Source: Polaromonas sp.
GTDB taxonomy: Bacteria > Pseudomonadota > Gammaproteobacteria > Burkholderiales > Burkholderiaceae_C
Reading direction: 5' to 3'
Length of the DNA: 5,998 bases
NCBI GenBank assembly: GCA_025362825.1
Contig: JANYFF010000335.1
Location: forward strand, 1 to 5,998
The number at the start of each line of letters is the position of its first letter. Position 1 is the first letter of the stretch. Positions 5,176 through 5,998 of this stretch are shown piece by piece. The notes under the pieces were generated by a model. The model was not told where the DNA came from. It ran no database searches and was given only the letters and a program-made list of their open reading frames with translations. Both the position numbers and the translations under genes were made by a program.

Positions 5176-5998
5176 TCAGATCGCTACGCCCACCCTGGCA
5201 GCCGCAGTGACGATTTCCTGCCACGTATGCATGTCGACTGAGATTCCGTCCCGCTCCCGCTGAATGCGCGCCCGGCGCTCTGGTTCGCCGGCGATTTGCA
5301 CAGCGTCTACGCCCTGAGCGGGCGGACCTTGCTTCAGCCAGTCTACAAACGCCACAGCCTGTTCATCGAAGGAGGTTTTTGTGCCCAGTCTGGCTGGATC
5401 AATCAGGATGGTGAGCATGCTGTTGATGACCGCGCGGGCACTGGTATTGGCTGCGGTGGCCGGCTTGTGCCAGGTATTGCCGCCCGTCAATGCACCGCCC
5501 AGCAGTTCGCAGGCTACTGCCATCCCATAGCCTTTGTGCTCGCCAAAAGTCATCAACGCACCCAGCAAACCGTTGGATTGGGGCACGACCACCACGCCGG
5601 GGTCGGTGGTCGGGCGGCCGGTTTCGTCGATCAGCAATCCGGGTTTGACCGATTTGCCCTGGTTATGGGCGACGCGCATTTTGCCCTGTGCTGCACCGCT
5701 GGTGGCAAAGTCAAGCACGAAGGGCTCCTGCCCCAGGAGCGGAATGCCGATACAGCACGGGTTGGTACCAAAGCGGCCATCTGCGCCGCCCCAAGGGGCC
5801 ACCACTGGCCGCGAGATGACATTCACAAAATGAATGGACACCAGCCCTTGCGCCACCGCCATTTCGGCAAAGTGGCCGATGCGGCCCAGGTGGTGGGAAT
5901 CGGCAAGCGCCATGATGCAGCTGCCGTGCGTTTTGGCGCGCGCCATGCCGAGTTGCATGGCCTGGGCGCCGATCACCTGCCCATAGCCGCGCTGGCCG
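5176..5998 (-). CDS. Malate/L-lactate dehydrogenase family oxidoreductase, YbiC (HcxB)-like; 5' end missing
   Basis: The frame is open from the right edge (first whole codon at 5997) to a TGA at 5176-5178, giving 273 residues; roughly the first 80-90 of a ~350-residue protein are missing. The fragment shows GQxxGAQAM near 6-14, SHHLGR at 34-39 with the conserved His pair, APWGGADGRFGTNP at 67-80, LDFATS at 95-100, GRPTTDP at 127-133, and GEHKGYG at 152-158. These blocks define the LDH2/malate dehydrogenase fold, NAD(P)-dependent enzymes that reduce 2-keto acids or oxidise 2-hydroxy acids. Stretches such as VSIHFV, RFGTNP, EHKGYG and LLGGAL, and the GEPERRARIQRERDGI tail, most resemble E. coli YbiC (hydroxycarboxylate dehydrogenase B) as I remember it. 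The natural substrate cannot be read from the fragment; malate, lactate and ureidoglycolate annotations are used loosely in this family. The gene converges on slmA and has no clear link to the sugar operon. Confidence 0.9.
   Translation of the reverse strand, partial: GQRGYGQVIGAQAMQLGMARAKTHGSCIMALADSHHLGRIGHFAEMAVAQGLVSIHFVNVISRPVVAPWGGADGRFGTNPCCIGIPLLGQEPFVLDFATSGAAQGKMRVAHNQGKSVKPGLLIDETGRPTTDPGVVVVPQSNGLLGALMTFGEHKGYGMAVACELLGGALTGGNTWHKPATAANTSARAVINSMLTILIDPARLGTKTSFDEQAVAFVDWLKQGPPAQGVDAVQIAGEPERRARIQRERDGISVDMHTWQEIVTAAARVGVAI

Overview
The window looks like part of the chromosome of a betaproteobacterium, most likely a Burkholderiales/Comamonadaceae-type organism. This is inferred from a SlmA with a proline/alanine-rich N-terminal extension, from G+C that is moderate to high, and from an AT-rich hairpin in the slmA trailer of a kind I recall being common in that family. 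No rRNA, tRNA, CRISPR array, insertion sequence or phage gene is visible.

Layout. Positions 1-4070 hold a minus-strand operon, transcribed from right to left, for a CDP-activated 3,6-dideoxyhexose of the O-antigen or other surface polysaccharide: rfbF (3297-4070), rfbG (2227-3300), rfbH (868-2190) and an extended-SDR epimerase/reductase gene that runs off the left edge (1-859). Positions 4071-4409 are a 339-base divergent intergenic region with two perfect inverted repeats. Positions 4410-5060 on the plus strand are slmA, encoding a TetR-fold nucleoid-occlusion factor. Positions 5061-5175 are a convergent intergenic region with an AT-rich hairpin and a probable Rho-independent terminator. Positions 5176-5998 on the minus strand hold the C-terminal three quarters of a YbiC-like malate/L-lactate dehydrogenase family oxidoreductase, cut by the right edge.

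How the genes work together. RfbF makes CDP-glucose from glucose-1-phosphate and CTP. RfbG dehydrates it to CDP-4-keto-6-deoxyglucose. RfbH, a PMP/[2Fe-2S] dehydratase with His in place of the usual catalytic Lys, removes the C3 hydroxyl. The partial SDR most likely performs a later step such as 4-keto reduction. The reductase that RfbH normally needs (RfbI/E3) is not in the window. slmA and the oxidoreductase have no evident link to the sugar pathway.

Overall this is a recognisable polysaccharide locus beside housekeeping genes. I found no convincing undescribed system. The points most worth a second look are the two inverted repeats between rfbF and slmA, the sharp base-composition change at the rfbH/SDR junction, and the missing rfbI.
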